Source: JBOGFI01 sp050743365 (lineage in GTDB: Bacteria; Actinomycetota; Acidimicrobiia; IMCC26256; JACDBD01). Taken from it: DNA of 35,646 nt. Below the pieces are notes generated by a model that saw only the letters and a list, made by a program, of their open reading frames with translations, ran no database searches and was not told where the DNA came from. The translations under genes and the position numbers were made by a program. The stretch covers positions 1 through 35,646 of the forward strand of contig JBOGFI010000252.1 in NCBI GenBank assembly GCA_050743365.1, in the 5' to 3' direction. Of this stretch, positions 22,928-30,833 are shown piece after piece; position 1 is the stretch's first letter, and the number at the start of each line of letters is the position of its first letter.

Positions 22928-23571
22928 AGGAACGCGCGGTCGACGAGGGCGTGAAGCTCGTCGAGCGGGAAGTCGCGCGCGACCGGCGAGTCCCCCTGCT
23001 TGTCCATGCTGAAGATCCAGTGGGCGAGATAGGCCTGCATGATCCCGGAGAACAGGACCCCCATGGTCTCGGGATCGGCCTCGCGGAACTCGCCGGTGCC
23101 CACCCCCTGCGCGAACACCGTCGCCTCGAGCGCGATCGCCCGCCGGTACCGGTCGAAGCTCGCCTCGTCGAGCCCGGCTTTGAGGTTCCACCACGACGCG
23201 CCGATCGTGCGCTGAAGGAGCAGGTAGAAGCGGTGGTACTCCCGGAAGTAGCGGAGCTGTGCGTCGACGAGAGCATGCAGCTTGTCGGTGGCGGAGCCGC
23301 CCTGCGTCACCGCCGCCTCGATCACGTCGACGATCGCGGACCCGCGCCGCTCCATCACCTTGGCGAAGAGGTCGTCCTTGCCCTGGAAGAAGCCGTACAG
23401 CGCCCCGACCGAGAACTCGGCCTGCTCCGCGATCTCCTTCAGCGTGGCCTCGTGGAACCCCTTCTCGCTGAACACGGCCTCGGCGGCATCCAGGATGTGC
23501 TCGCGGCTGAGCGAGTCGTGCTGGCGGCGCCGCTGCTCCCGCAGGCTGGCGTCGGCGGCGTGGGGGCTCAC
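22918..23571 (-). CDS. TetR/AcrR family transcriptional regulator (local)
   Basis: The 217-residue repressor-type protein has an N-terminal helix-turn-helix (ILDAAEAVFSEKGFHEATLK, then EIAEQAEFSVGALYGFFQGK, about residues 26-64). The all-helical C-terminal ligand domain carries HRFYLLLQRTIG and MQAYLAHWIF. It should bind a palindromic operator and release it on binding a small ligand. GTG at 23571 overlaps the stop of the upstream SDR gene (GTGA), so it is the second gene of a two-gene unit starting at 24359 and probably regulates that unit. Its operator may be the CTGAAC repeats at 24414-24440; this is a guess. Confidence 0.92.
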   Translation of the reverse strand: MSPHAADASLREQRRRQHDSLSREHILDAAEAVFSEKGFHEATLKEIAEQAEFSVGALYGFFQGKDDLFAKVMERRGSAIVDVIEAAVTQGGSATDKLHALVDAQLRYFREYHRFYLLLQRTIGASWWNLKAGLDEASFDRYRRAIALEATVFAQGVGTGEFREADPETMGVLFSGIMQAYLAHWIFSMDKQGDSPVARDFPLDELHALVDRAFLRA

Positions 23572-24359
23572 GAGGGGCGCTCGATGATCTCCGCCGGGCC
23601 GCCCTGTGTCGGCGCCTCGGGCTGCACCTCGATCGTGTCGAGGTGCACACCCTCGGGGGCAGTCACCGCGAACACGACCGCCCGCGCCACCGCGCCGGGC
23701 TCGAGCACGCCCGCGTGGCGCTGGAGGCCGTACCGCGGCCAGAACTCCATGAGCCGCTCGAGCTCGGCCATGTCCCACCCGAAGCCGAACTCGCTCAGCG
23801 TGGGTCCGACCCGGATCGTCGTGGACCTGATGAGCGTGCCTTCGAGCTCCATCGCCAGGGAGCGCGCCATCAGCTCGAGACCGGCCTTGGTGGCGCTGTA
23901 GGCGGCCATTCGCGGTCGTGCGTGGCGGGCCGCGTCCGAGGAGATGAAGACGAGATCACCCCGCGAGCCGCGCTGGAGCATCGAGCTGATGGCCCGCCGG
24001 GTCAGGTACATGGGCCCCAGGAGATTCGTCGCGACCTCGCGGCGCAGGTCGTCGACGCCGATCCGGTGGAACTCGCCCGGGACCGACACACCGGCGTTGT
24101 TCACCACCACCTCGACCGGGCCGAGTGCGTCCTCGGCGGCGTCGAAGAACGTGTCGACCGACTCGGGTTCGGTGACATCGAGCGGGTGCGAGAACGCGTC
24201 GCCGCCGGCGGCCTCGACCTCGCTCGCCGCCTCCTCGAGCCGGTCGACCCGGCGGGCGCCGACCGCGACGGCCCACCCCAGCTCGCCCAGGGCCGGGGCG
24301 ATGGCCCGGCCGATGCCCGACGAGGCGCCGGTCACCATCGCCACCCGCCGATCCGCCAC
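23568..24359 (-). CDS. SDR family oxidoreductase
   Basis: This 263-residue classical short-chain dehydrogenase has TGASSGIGRA near residues 10-19, NNAGVSVPGEF and the catalytic set FISSD plus YSATK. Its C-terminal part is longer and more divergent than the usual VDGG ending (EVQPEAPTQGGPAE). The start is taken as GTG 24359, with GGGAGAC upstream, so that the cofactor motif lies at the usual distance. It precedes and overlaps a TetR gene, so the two likely share one promoter in 24360-24440. Substrate unknown. Confidence 0.91.
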   Translation of the reverse strand: MADRRVAMVTGASSGIGRAIAPALGELGWAVAVGARRVDRLEEAASEVEAAGGDAFSHPLDVTEPESVDTFFDAAEDALGPVEVVVNNAGVSVPGEFHRIGVDDLRREVATNLLGPMYLTRRAISSMLQRGSRGDLVFISSDAARHARPRMAAYSATKAGLELMARSLAMELEGTLIRSTTIRVGPTLSEFGFGWDMAELERLMEFWPRYGLQRHAGVLEPGAVARAVVFAVTAPEGVHLDTIEVQPEAPTQGGPAEIIERPS

Positions 24360-24413
24360 CGTCTCCCGTCTCCTACGCCGAGCCCGCCACCCGTTCGCGA
24401 GCAAAGACTGGCA

Positions 24414-24440
24414 GTTCAGCTCAGGCGAAGCAACGTTCAG
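24414..24440. promoter_or_regulatory. Pair of GTTCAG elements, 21 bp apart, upstream of SDR-TetR unit
   Basis: GTTCAG occurs at 24414-24419 and 24435-24440. This is the same hexamer, reverse-complemented, as the CTGAAC repeats at 16249 and 16269, with nearly the same two-turn spacing. It lies in the gap before the SDR-TetR operon. Confidence 0.3.
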
Positions 24441-25763
24441 TCACGGCGCCGCGGCCAGCCCGCCCCACGCGACCACCGCGCCCGCGGCCTCGGCGAGGAA
24501 GCGGACGTCGCTGGCGTCGACGGGGACCCGGACCTCGGTGACGCCCGGCGCCGCGAAGGCGGCGTCCAGCCGGGCGCGATGGTCCTCGACGTGCGTCAGG
24601 CCGCCGTAGAGGCTCCAGATGTCGAGGACGAACGCGGCGCCCAGGCGGGCTGCGAGGCCGACCACGGAGCCCGTCGCCTCGTCGACCGGGTCGCTGATCA
24701 CGGCGACGGCCGGGTGGCCGCGCAGCGCGGCGACCAGCGCGAGTCCGGCCGCGACGCCGGATGCGCGCGTCGCCGGCACCACGACGCTGCTCGGCTCGGT
24801 GGTCGGGAACGTGCGCGCCACCCAGAGGCCGGTCAGGCCCGGCTCCCCGGCGACGACGCCGTTGGGTGGGAGCGCGGCCCGCACGTCGGCCACGGCGCGC
24901 GCGGGGTGCAGCGGGACCTTCTCGGCAACGAAGCCGGGCTGCGCCACCGCGGCGATCCGCTCGTAGAGCTGGTTCGGGGAGCTCGGCCTCGTCGCCGGGC
25001 GGATCCGCTGGGCCAGGTCGGCGCCGAGATGGTGCGGTGCCACGGCCAGCACGGGGGCGAGCGCGAACCGATCCGGGGATGCCTCGTCGGTGTCGATTCC
25101 GGCGGCCACGATCATCCCCGCGTCGCCGAATCCCAGCAGCTCGAAGTCGCGTTCCTGCAGCCCGGCCGTCCCCATATGGTGCGGGCTGTCCCACGGGAAC
25201 ACGCCCTTGGCGCCCCAGGTGTTGGCGACGCCGAGGTTCCCGGCGGCGGCGAAGGCACGCAGCCCGTCGACCGCGCCGGCGCGCACGACGCCCGGGCCCA
25301 CCAGCGCCACGACCGGCCCGTCGGGCGGCTCGAGCGGCTCCCGGGCCGGGCTCGGCGGGGCCAGGTCGACCGGCTGCGCGCCCGCCGGGGCGGGCGCGGC
25401 GAGGTCGAGCTCGAGGCGCAGCTCGGTCGCCGCGCTCCCTGCTCGCGCCGGCGCGGCTGCCGCCGCGATCGCCGCCGGGATGTCGTCGGCCGAGGTGACG
25501 GCGACCGGCTCGGCGCCAGCCCCGGGTCGGGACGACAGGCGGAGGCTCTGACCGTCGGGCCCCAAGGCGCAGCCGGGCCCGGGGCCGAGTCGGCCGTCGC
25601 AGTCGGCGAGCAGGGCGCTCAGCCGGGCGTCCGGAGTCTCGACCCGAGGCACGCCCGCCACGGCCCCCCCGAAGACGCGCCCGACGCCGCCGGCCCGCAG
25701 GCAACGGCCCAGCAGCTCACCGACCGTCTCCGCGCGACCACCCACCGTGCCCACGCGGGCCAT
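24441..25763 (-). CDS. Thiamine-diphosphate-enzyme-like protein with altered domains
   Basis: The 440-residue protein resembles acetolactate-synthase-type ThDP enzymes but is about 100 residues short. Residues 12-32 (AETVGELLGRCLRAGGVGRVF) match the start of the PYR domain. The segment that should hold the catalytic Glu is then replaced by a short divergent stretch. The central domain is recognisable (VVALVGPGVVRAGAVDGLRA, NTWGAKGVFPWD, MIVAAGIDTDE). The C-terminal PP-like domain is present, but the expected GDGx(N) cofactor motif reads AVISDPVDEATGS. A normal ThDP reaction is therefore doubtful; it could be a pseudoenzyme or a specialised lineage. ATG at 25763 is divergent from the NIPSNAP-like gene, 52 bp away. 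Confidence 0.75.
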   Translation of the reverse strand: MARVGTVGGRAETVGELLGRCLRAGGVGRVFGGAVAGVPRVETPDARLSALLADCDGRLGPGPGCALGPDGQSLRLSSRPGAGAEPVAVTSADDIPAAIAAAAAPARAGSAATELRLELDLAAPAPAGAQPVDLAPPSPAREPLEPPDGPVVALVGPGVVRAGAVDGLRAFAAAGNLGVANTWGAKGVFPWDSPHHMGTAGLQERDFELLGFGDAGMIVAAGIDTDEASPDRFALAPVLAVAPHHLGADLAQRIRPATRPSSPNQLYERIAAVAQPGFVAEKVPLHPARAVADVRAALPPNGVVAGEPGLTGLWVARTFPTTEPSSVVVPATRASGVAAGLALVAALRGHPAVAVISDPVDEATGSVVGLAARLGAAFVLDIWSLYGGLTHVEDHRARLDAAFAAPGVTEVRVPVDASDVRFLAEAAGAVVAWGGLAAAP

Positions 25764-25799
25764 CGTCGCGCGTCCCGGAACGTGCCTGACGGCCACGGG

Positions 25800-25805
25800 T
25801 ACGAT
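25800..25805 (+). promoter_or_regulatory. Putative -10 box (TACGAT) of a near-leaderless promoter
   Basis: TACGAT ends 9 nt before the GTG at 25815, with no convincing Shine-Dalgarno. Confidence 0.4.
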
Positions 25806-25814
25806 CCCAGGCCG

Positions 25815-26519
25815 GTGCCGGCGCGCAACCTGTTCCTCCACGAGTACGTCGACATCGTGGGCGAGGGCGCGATGCCCTATATGGCGCACACCGCCGCCTT
25901 CGACGTCGACGCCGCCGCCGGCCGGGGCATCGGCCTGGTCGGCACCTGGTACACGATGGGCTCCACCGGCCGATGGCCCCAGGTCGTCAACCTGTGGGAG
26001 TGCGTCGACGGGTGGGCGGGCTGGCGCCGGCTCATGGAGAGCACCAACCTGCGCCGTACCGAGAACCCGGCGCTCGCCCGGTGGTGGCGCGAAGCGCTCG
26101 AGACGCGCACCGGCGGGTTCGACCGGCTGCTCGGCGCCGCCCCCGGCTGCCCGTCCCTCGCCGACCTGCGCGCGGACGGCGTGTCCGGCTCGGTGTTCTT
26201 GCACGAGCTGTCGCAGGTGCGTCCGGGCGCCGCCCTCGACTACCTCGCCGCGGTGCGGGACGAGTGGCAGCCCGTCCTCGCCGACCACGGCCACGTGTTG
26301 GTGGGGCTCTACGAGGTGCTACTGACCGACGTCGAGGTGCTCACGATCTGGGCCACCGACCCCGCCGGCCACGAGGCGCTCGGGCGGGCCGGCGACGAGG
26401 GTTCCGATGACCGGATCCCGCGCTGGCGGGCGCGGGCGCGCCAGTTCCTGACGCGGTGGCGCGAGGAGCTCATGACCCCCTATCCGGGGACACCGCTGTC
26501 GCGTGGCGACTCACTTTGA
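25815..26519 (+). CDS. Conserved hypothetical protein, NIPSNAP/dimeric alpha-beta-barrel-like
   Basis: The 234-residue protein opens VPARNLFLHEYVDIVGEGAM and contains TWYTMGSTGRWPQVVNLWEC. The pattern is then repeated in the second half (SVFLHELSQVRPGAALDYLA; LVGLYEVLLTDVEVLTIWAT). The twofold repeat of an LHE strand, a helix and a VNLWE-type strand fits two ferredoxin-like half-domains, as in NIPSNAP-type dimeric alpha/beta barrels. I assign the fold by this pattern only; the function is unknown. GTG at 25815 puts the first strand at the N-terminus. The gene is followed by the TetR gene at 26601 but has no overlap with it. Confidence 0.65.
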   Translation: MPARNLFLHEYVDIVGEGAMPYMAHTAAFDVDAAAGRGIGLVGTWYTMGSTGRWPQVVNLWECVDGWAGWRRLMESTNLRRTENPALARWWREALETRTGGFDRLLGAAPGCPSLADLRADGVSGSVFLHELSQVRPGAALDYLAAVRDEWQPVLADHGHVLVGLYEVLLTDVEVLTIWATDPAGHEALGRAGDEGSDDRIPRWRARARQFLTRWREELMTPYPGTPLSRGDSL

Positions 26520-26549
26520 CATCGGGATGCGGACCGACCGGCGGGCGCT

Positions 26550-26569
26550 GCCTGACGGGTCGTCAGATC
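26550..26569. promoter_or_regulatory. Palindromic operator site 3, upstream of TetR
   Basis: CTGACG (26552-26557), spacer GGT, and CGTCAG (26561-26566), extended by ATC on the right only, repeat the 9.1 kb operators. The site ends 18 bp before the TAGCCT -10 box, so it covers the -35 region, which fits autorepression. Confidence 0.7.
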
Positions 26570-26586
26570 TCTCTGTGACCGGCGGG

Positions 26587-26592
26587 TAGCCT
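26587..26592 (+). promoter_or_regulatory. Putative -10 box (TAGCCT) of leaderless TetR promoter
   Basis: TAGCCT ends exactly 8 nt before the GTG at 26601, and no Shine-Dalgarno is present. Confidence 0.6.
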
Positions 26593-26600
26593 CGCCGCTC

Positions 26601-27269
26601 GTGAGCTTCACCCGGACGGATGCGGCGACCGGGCCCGACAAGACGGTCGCGCTCGACGGGCGCCCGCTGGGCAAGCGGGGGGCGCTCACGCGGCGGCGAC
26701 TGCTCGACGCCACCGCCGGCCTCCTCGAGAGCCGCGGCGTGCGCGACCTGCGCGTCGTCGACATCGCTCGCAAGGTGGGCACCTCGCCCGCCACCTTCTA
26801 CCAGTACTTCCGCGACGTCGAGGAGGCCGTGCTCGTCCTCGCCGAGGAGGTCGGCGAGGACCTCGCCCCCGTGGGCGAGCTCCTGGCTCGCCCGTGGCGG
26901 GGAAAGGCGGGCTTGGGCTCGGCGCGGGAGATGGTCGACGCGTTCCTTCGCTATTGGGACGGCCATCGGGCCGTGCTGCGAACCCGCAACCTCGCGGCCC
27001 AGGAGGGCGACCGGCGCTTCCGGGCCGTGCGGAACCGCTCGCTGCAGCCCCTGACGGAGGCGGTCGCGGCGAAGGTTGCGCAGGCGCAGAACGGCAGGAA
27101 GGTGGACGACGGCATCTCGCCGGTCGCGGCGGCGGCAGCCCTCGTCGCGATGCTCGAGCGGATGGCGGCGTTCCACACCGACCTCGAGCCGCTGGGCGCC
27201 AGCCGCGACGACGTGGTCGAGACCACCGCCCGGATCATCTACCAGACCGTCACCGGCCGGAAGAGCTAG
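26601..27269 (+). CDS. TetR/AcrR family regulator, candidate controller of the catabolic cluster
   Basis: The 222-residue protein has a flexible N-terminus of about 25 residues. The helix-turn-helix follows (TRRRLLDATAGLLESRGVRD, then VVDIARKVGTSPATFYQYFR, about residues 29-72). The C-terminal helical domain (LRYWDGHRAVLRTRNLAAQE, ERMAAFHTDL) resembles actinobacterial TetR proteins of lipid catabolism. It starts with GTG at 26601. The palindrome core CTGACGGGTCGTCAG lies in its promoter, and two perfect copies lie in the 9.1 kb divergent promoter. I infer that it represses itself and both flanking catabolic operons until a pathway CoA ester binds. Confidence 0.9.
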   Translation: MSFTRTDAATGPDKTVALDGRPLGKRGALTRRRLLDATAGLLESRGVRDLRVVDIARKVGTSPATFYQYFRDVEEAVLVLAEEVGEDLAPVGELLARPWRGKAGLGSAREMVDAFLRYWDGHRAVLRTRNLAAQEGDRRFRAVRNRSLQPLTEAVAAKVAQAQNGRKVDDGISPVAAAAALVAMLERMAAFHTDLEPLGASRDDVVETTARIIYQTVTGRKS

Positions 27270-27302
27270 AGAAGCCTGCCGCCGAGCGAGCGCGACCAGG
27301 AG

Positions 27303-28865
27303 TCAGGCGCTCTCGAGCGTCCGGTCCCAGCCGGCGGGGTGGGAGGTGACCTCGAGCTCACGGTCGAAGACCTGCTCGAACAGCTCGCGCCGGCGGCGCG
27401 CCGCCCAGTGCTCGAGCTCGGTGTCGCCGTCGGCTCGTAGCCGCAGCAGGACCAGCGACGGCCCGACGCGCACGTCGAGGCCGCCCACGACCTGGCGGTG
27501 GCCCCGATCGAGGCCGTCGGCGACCCGCAGCAGGGCGGTGAGCTTGCGGAGCCGCACCTCCCCGCCGGGGCCCAGCTCGCCGTAGCGGTCGTCGCGAGGC
27601 TTGGGGTCGCCACGCCGGTGCCAGCGCGCGATCGCGGCGAGCAGGTTGACCTCGACGGGCGTGAAGCCGCGCAGCTGCCCGTGCTGGATCAGGTAGGCGG
27701 CGTGCTTGTGGTGGCCCTCGCTCCCGACGTGCTGCCCGATGTTGTGGAGAACGCCGGCGTACTCCAGGAGCTCCCGGTCGTCGGGTCCCAGCCCGTGCAG
27801 CTCCGCCGTCTGGTCGAAGAGCTCGACGGCCAGGCGGGCGACCTGGCGGGCGTGCTCCTCGCCGAAGTTGCACCGCCGGCCCAGGTTGTACACCGACGCG
27901 CGCCGGATTGCGCGCGGGTCGGACGACCAGTCGGCGGGATCGTGGCGTCCGATGGCCTCGAGCACGATGCCCTCGCGCAGCGCCCACTCGCTCACGGTGA
28001 GCTCGTCGAAGTCGAAGAGCTCCATCGCGGTCGCAAGGAACATCGACCCGGCGGGGATGAGGTCGACGCGGCGCGCCTCGAGGCCCTCCAGGCGCTTCCG
28101 ATCGGCGGCCTTCGACGAGATGATCAGCTTGTGGAGTGGGAGGAACTCGTCACGCGTGATCGTGAGCTGGTTGAGCGAGACGGGGACGTCCTCGTCGCGC
28201 CGTGCCGCAACCATGTGCGCGAGGTCCTCCAGCGTGCCGCTGCTCCCGACCACGAGCCTGGGATCGAAGCGGGCCACCTCGGCGGCAATCGGCGCCAGCG
28301 TGGTCTCCAGCCGGTCGCGCAGGCGGCGCCGGTCGGCCTTCGAGAGGGGATCCGACTCGACCAGCTCGGCGGTGAGGCGCCCGACCCCCAGATTCTCGCT
28401 CGCCGCCCAGCGGAGCTCGCCGGCGTCCCCGACCATGATCTCCAAGCTCCCGCCGCCGAGGTCGAAGCACAGGGCCGGGGCCGGGTCGAGGAGCACGCTG
28501 GCGCGGATGGCGCCGAAGATGAGCTGCGCCTCAGTGAGGCCGTCGATGACCCGCACGTCGACGCCGGTCTCGGACTCGATGCGGTCGACGAGCTGGTCCC
28601 CGTTGGCGGCGCCCCGGATCGCGCTGGTCGCGCAGGCGAGCACCTCGTCGGCGCCGGCGGCGTCGGCGAGCAGCCGGAAGCGGCGCACGGTCGCCACCGC
28701 CTCCTCGGCTGCGGGCTCGGGGATGCGACCCTCGCGGCCGACCTGGTCGCCGAGCCGCAGCATCTCCTTCTCCCGCACCAGCGGCTCGAACCCGCCGTCG
28801 GGGTGCGCCTCCGCCACCAGCAGGTGGAACGAGTTGGTGCCCAGGTCGAGGGCGGCGATGCGCAT
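27303..28865 (-). CDS. ppx: Ppx/GppA phosphatase with HD domain (exopolyphosphatase-like)
   Basis: The 520-residue protein has an actin-like ASKHA phosphatase domain (MRIAALDLGTNSFHLLVAEA at the start, ATSAIRGAANG, CFDLGGGSLEIMVG and VVGSSGTLEDLAHM). A C-terminal HD-type helical domain (from about residue 330, with LLEYAGVLHNIGQHVG and HHKHAAYLI) follows. This long form matches E. coli Ppx and GppA, which release phosphate from polyphosphate or pppGpp, rather than the short mycobacterial Ppx proteins. The catalytic Glu expected after ATSAIR is not pinned down here. ATG 28865 has TACAGT eight bases upstream and looks leaderless. It is an isolated housekeeping or stress-type gene, divergent from the aldehyde dehydrogenase gene. 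Confidence 0.92.
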   Translation of the reverse strand: MRIAALDLGTNSFHLLVAEAHPDGGFEPLVREKEMLRLGDQVGREGRIPEPAAEEAVATVRRFRLLADAAGADEVLACATSAIRGAANGDQLVDRIESETGVDVRVIDGLTEAQLIFGAIRASVLLDPAPALCFDLGGGSLEIMVGDAGELRWAASENLGVGRLTAELVESDPLSKADRRRLRDRLETTLAPIAAEVARFDPRLVVGSSGTLEDLAHMVAARRDEDVPVSLNQLTITRDEFLPLHKLIISSKAADRKRLEGLEARRVDLIPAGSMFLATAMELFDFDELTVSEWALREGIVLEAIGRHDPADWSSDPRAIRRASVYNLGRRCNFGEEHARQVARLAVELFDQTAELHGLGPDDRELLEYAGVLHNIGQHVGSEGHHKHAAYLIQHGQLRGFTPVEVNLLAAIARWHRRGDPKPRDDRYGELGPGGEVRLRKLTALLRVADGLDRGHRQVVGGLDVRVGPSLVLLRLRADGDTELEHWAARRRRELFEQVFDRELEVTSHPAGWDRTLESA

Positions 28866-28873
28866 CGTGGTCG

Positions 28874-28879
28874 ACTGTA
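28874..28879 (-). promoter_or_regulatory. Putative -10 box (TACAGT) of leaderless ppx promoter
   Basis: On the minus strand TACAGT ends 8 nt before the ATG at 28865, and there is no Shine-Dalgarno. Confidence 0.55.
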
Positions 28880-28914
28880 ACGGCGGGCGCCCGCCGATCG
28901 GCGCAGCGCGCGCT

Positions 28915-28932
28915 CCTGACGCCCTCGTCAGG
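28915..28932. promoter_or_regulatory. Inverted repeat CCTGACG-CCCT-CGTCAGG, operator-like variant
   Basis: Perfect 7-bp arms share the CTGACG/CGTCAG core of the TetR operators, but the spacer is 4 bp instead of 3. It lies between the ppx and aldehyde dehydrogenase genes, 15 bp before a TAAGAT -10 candidate (28948-28953). It may be a weak or altered operator, or a plain hairpin. Confidence 0.35.
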
Positions 28933-28993
28933 TCGAGGGGGCTCGGGTAAGATCGCCCGGCCGGCAGCGGGCGTCGGCACAAAGGAGTTGGTC

Positions 28994-30463
28994 GTGAGCG
29001 TGCAGGGCGAGCACCGGATGCTGATCGACGGCAAGCTCACGGAGGCAGGCACGGGCGAGACGTTCGAGAACGTCGACCCGGCCACCGAGGAGGTCATCGG
29101 CCAGGTCGCCGACGCCTCGCCCGAGGACATGGAGCGCGCCATCGACGCCGCCCGGCGCGCCTTCGACGAGACCGATTGGGCGACGAACCCCGACTTCCGC
29201 AAGCGGTGCCTCCGGCAGCTGCGCGATGCCCTCGACCGCTCGCGTGAGGAGCTCCGCCCGCAGGTCGTGGCCGAGGTCGGGACGCCGATCTCTCTCACCT
29301 ACGCCATCCAGCAGGACTCCTGCATCGAGGACATGCAGTGGGAGATCGACCTCATCGACCGCTACGAGTGGGAGACCGAGCTCCCCGCCCACGAGTTCAT
29401 GGGCCTGAAGAGCGGCCGGAGGGTCGTGCGTGAGCCCGTCGGCGTCGTGGGCGCCATCACGCCGTGGAACTTCCCGTTCATGCTCAACCTGTCGAAGATC
29501 ACCCCCGCCCTGGCGGCGGGGAACACCATGGTGCTCAAGCCCGCGCCCGACACTCCCTGGAGCGCGACGTTCATCGGCCGGCTCGCGGCCGAGCAGACCG
29601 ACATCCCGCCCGGTGTCCTGAACGTCGTCACCGCCGGCGACAAGGCGGAGGTGGGCGAGGTGCTGACCGGCGACCCCCGCGTCGACATGATCAGCTTCAC
29701 CGGCTCGACCGCGACCGGGCGGCGGATCATGGCGCGGGGCGCCGAGACCCTGAAGAAGGTGTTTCTCGAGCTCGGGGGCAAGTCGGCCAACGTCATCCTC
29801 GACGACGCCGACTTCGCGTCGGTCGTGCCGAGCGGGTCGATGATCTGCATGCACGGGGGGCAGGGGTGCGCGATGACCACCCGGATGCTGCTGCCGCGCT
29901 CGCACTACGACGAGGCCGTCGAGATGCTGAAGGCCGCGTTCGAGGCGGTGCCCTACGGGGACCCCAACGACCCGGGCAACATCATGGGCCCGCTGATCAA
30001 CGCCCGACAGCGCGACCGCGTGCTCGGCTACATCGAGAAGGGCCGGGCCGAGGGCGCCGAGCTGCTGGTCGGCGGCGGACGGCCCGCGCACCTCCAGCGG
30101 GGCTACTACGTCGAGCCCACGCTGTTCGTCGACGTCGATCCCGACTCGACGATCGCGCAGGAGGAGATCTTCGGACCGGTGCTCGCCGTGATCCGGTACG
30201 AGGACGACGACGACGCGGTGCGCATCGCCAACAACTCGGCCTACGGGTTGTCGGGCGCGGTGACCAGCGGGTCGCTGGATCGGGCCATGGGCCTCGCCCG
30301 GCGGATCCGCACCGGCACGGTCTCGGTCAACGGGGGCCTGTGGTTCGGCCCCGACTCGCCCTTCGGCGGGTACAAGCAGAGCGGCAACGGCCGCGAGCAC
30401 GGCGTCGCCGGTTTCGAGGAGTACCTCGAGACCAAGACGATCGGCGTGCCCGCCTCGGCGTAG
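28994..30463 (+). CDS. Aldehyde dehydrogenase family protein
   Basis: This 489-residue NAD(P)-dependent enzyme should oxidise an aldehyde to a carboxylic acid. The cofactor segment is AITPWNFPFMLNLSKITPAL, then MVLKPAPDTPWS and FTGSTATGRRI. The catalytic residues are E259 in LELGGKSAN and C292 in GGQGCAMTTR. The ending SPFGGYKQSGNGREHG is also standard. GTG at 28994 has an AAAGGAG Shine-Dalgarno six bases upstream; TTG 28988 in the same frame is too close to it. A TAAGAT -10 candidate is at 28948-28953. The gene is followed by a small hypothetical gene after a heptamer repeat. Substrate unknown; a role in side-chain aldehyde oxidation is plausible. Confidence 0.95.
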   Translation: MSVQGEHRMLIDGKLTEAGTGETFENVDPATEEVIGQVADASPEDMERAIDAARRAFDETDWATNPDFRKRCLRQLRDALDRSREELRPQVVAEVGTPISLTYAIQQDSCIEDMQWEIDLIDRYEWETELPAHEFMGLKSGRRVVREPVGVVGAITPWNFPFMLNLSKITPALAAGNTMVLKPAPDTPWSATFIGRLAAEQTDIPPGVLNVVTAGDKAEVGEVLTGDPRVDMISFTGSTATGRRIMARGAETLKKVFLELGGKSANVILDDADFASVVPSGSMICMHGGQGCAMTTRMLLPRSHYDEAVEMLKAAFEAVPYGDPNDPGNIMGPLINARQRDRVLGYIEKGRAEGAELLVGGGRPAHLQRGYYVEPTLFVDVDPDSTIAQEEIFGPVLAVIRYEDDDDAVRIANNSAYGLSGAVTSGSLDRAMGLARRIRTGTVSVNGGLWFGPDSPFGGYKQSGNGREHGVAGFEEYLETKTIGVPASA

Positions 30464-30470
30464 CTCGCCC

Positions 30471-30505
30471 TGGTCGCTGGTCGCTGGTCGCTGGTCGCTG
30501 CTCGC
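30471..30505 (+). repeat. Heptamer tandem repeat (TGGTCGC)x4 plus one variant
   Basis: Four perfect copies of TGGTCGC and one TGCTCGC fill the gap between the aldehyde dehydrogenase stop and the GTG of the next gene. A slippage-prone array here would change the distance between the two genes in steps of seven bases. Confidence 0.85.
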
Positions 30506-30790
30506 GTGAGGCACGCCCGGCCCGGGGACCTCGACCGGCTCGACGACCTGCTCGACCGGCTACGGGCCGTCGACGGGCTCACCGAGCGGCGGAACGGCGT
30601 CTTCTACCGCGGGTCGAAGGCGTTCCTGCACTTCCACCAGGACCGGGCGGGGCTGTTCGCCGACCTGAAGGTCGGCGATGGTTGGCTTCGGTACCCCGTC
30701 TCGTCGGCGTCGGCGCGGCGCACGCTGGTCGCCGACGCCCGCCGGGTGCTGAGGGGTGAGACGACGGCGCTCCGGGGTCAACGGTCCTGA
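30506..30790 (+). CDS. Small conserved hypothetical protein
   Basis: A 94-residue protein beginning VRHARPGDLDRLDDLLDRLR, with a central strand-rich segment GVFYRGSKAFLHFHQDRAGL, then FADLKVGDGWLRYPV and a helical end. The composition and the order helix, beta-hairpin (FYRGSKAFLHFH), helix suggest a real folded protein rather than chance coding. I do not recognise a characterised family and give no function. The start GTG directly abuts the heptamer repeat and lacks a Shine-Dalgarno, so expression may depend on read-through from the aldehyde dehydrogenase gene 42 bp upstream. Confidence 0.7.
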   Translation: MRHARPGDLDRLDDLLDRLRAVDGLTERRNGVFYRGSKAFLHFHQDRAGLFADLKVGDGWLRYPVSSASARRTLVADARRVLRGETTALRGQRS

Positions 30791-30833
30791 CCCAGCCGTA
30801 GACTGGCGGGGTCGACGACCACCGGAGGCTCTG

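Noticed and set aside
23643..25800. Upstream part of a long plus-strand open frame running into the NIPSNAP-like gene
   Set aside because: Only the part from 25815 has protein-like sequence; the rest is antisense to the SDR and ThDP-like genes and has no recognisable domain.
30471..30505. Heptamer array as a CRISPR or replication-origin iteron set
   Set aside because: Units are only 7 bp, directly adjacent without spacers, and no cas, rep or dnaA gene is near.
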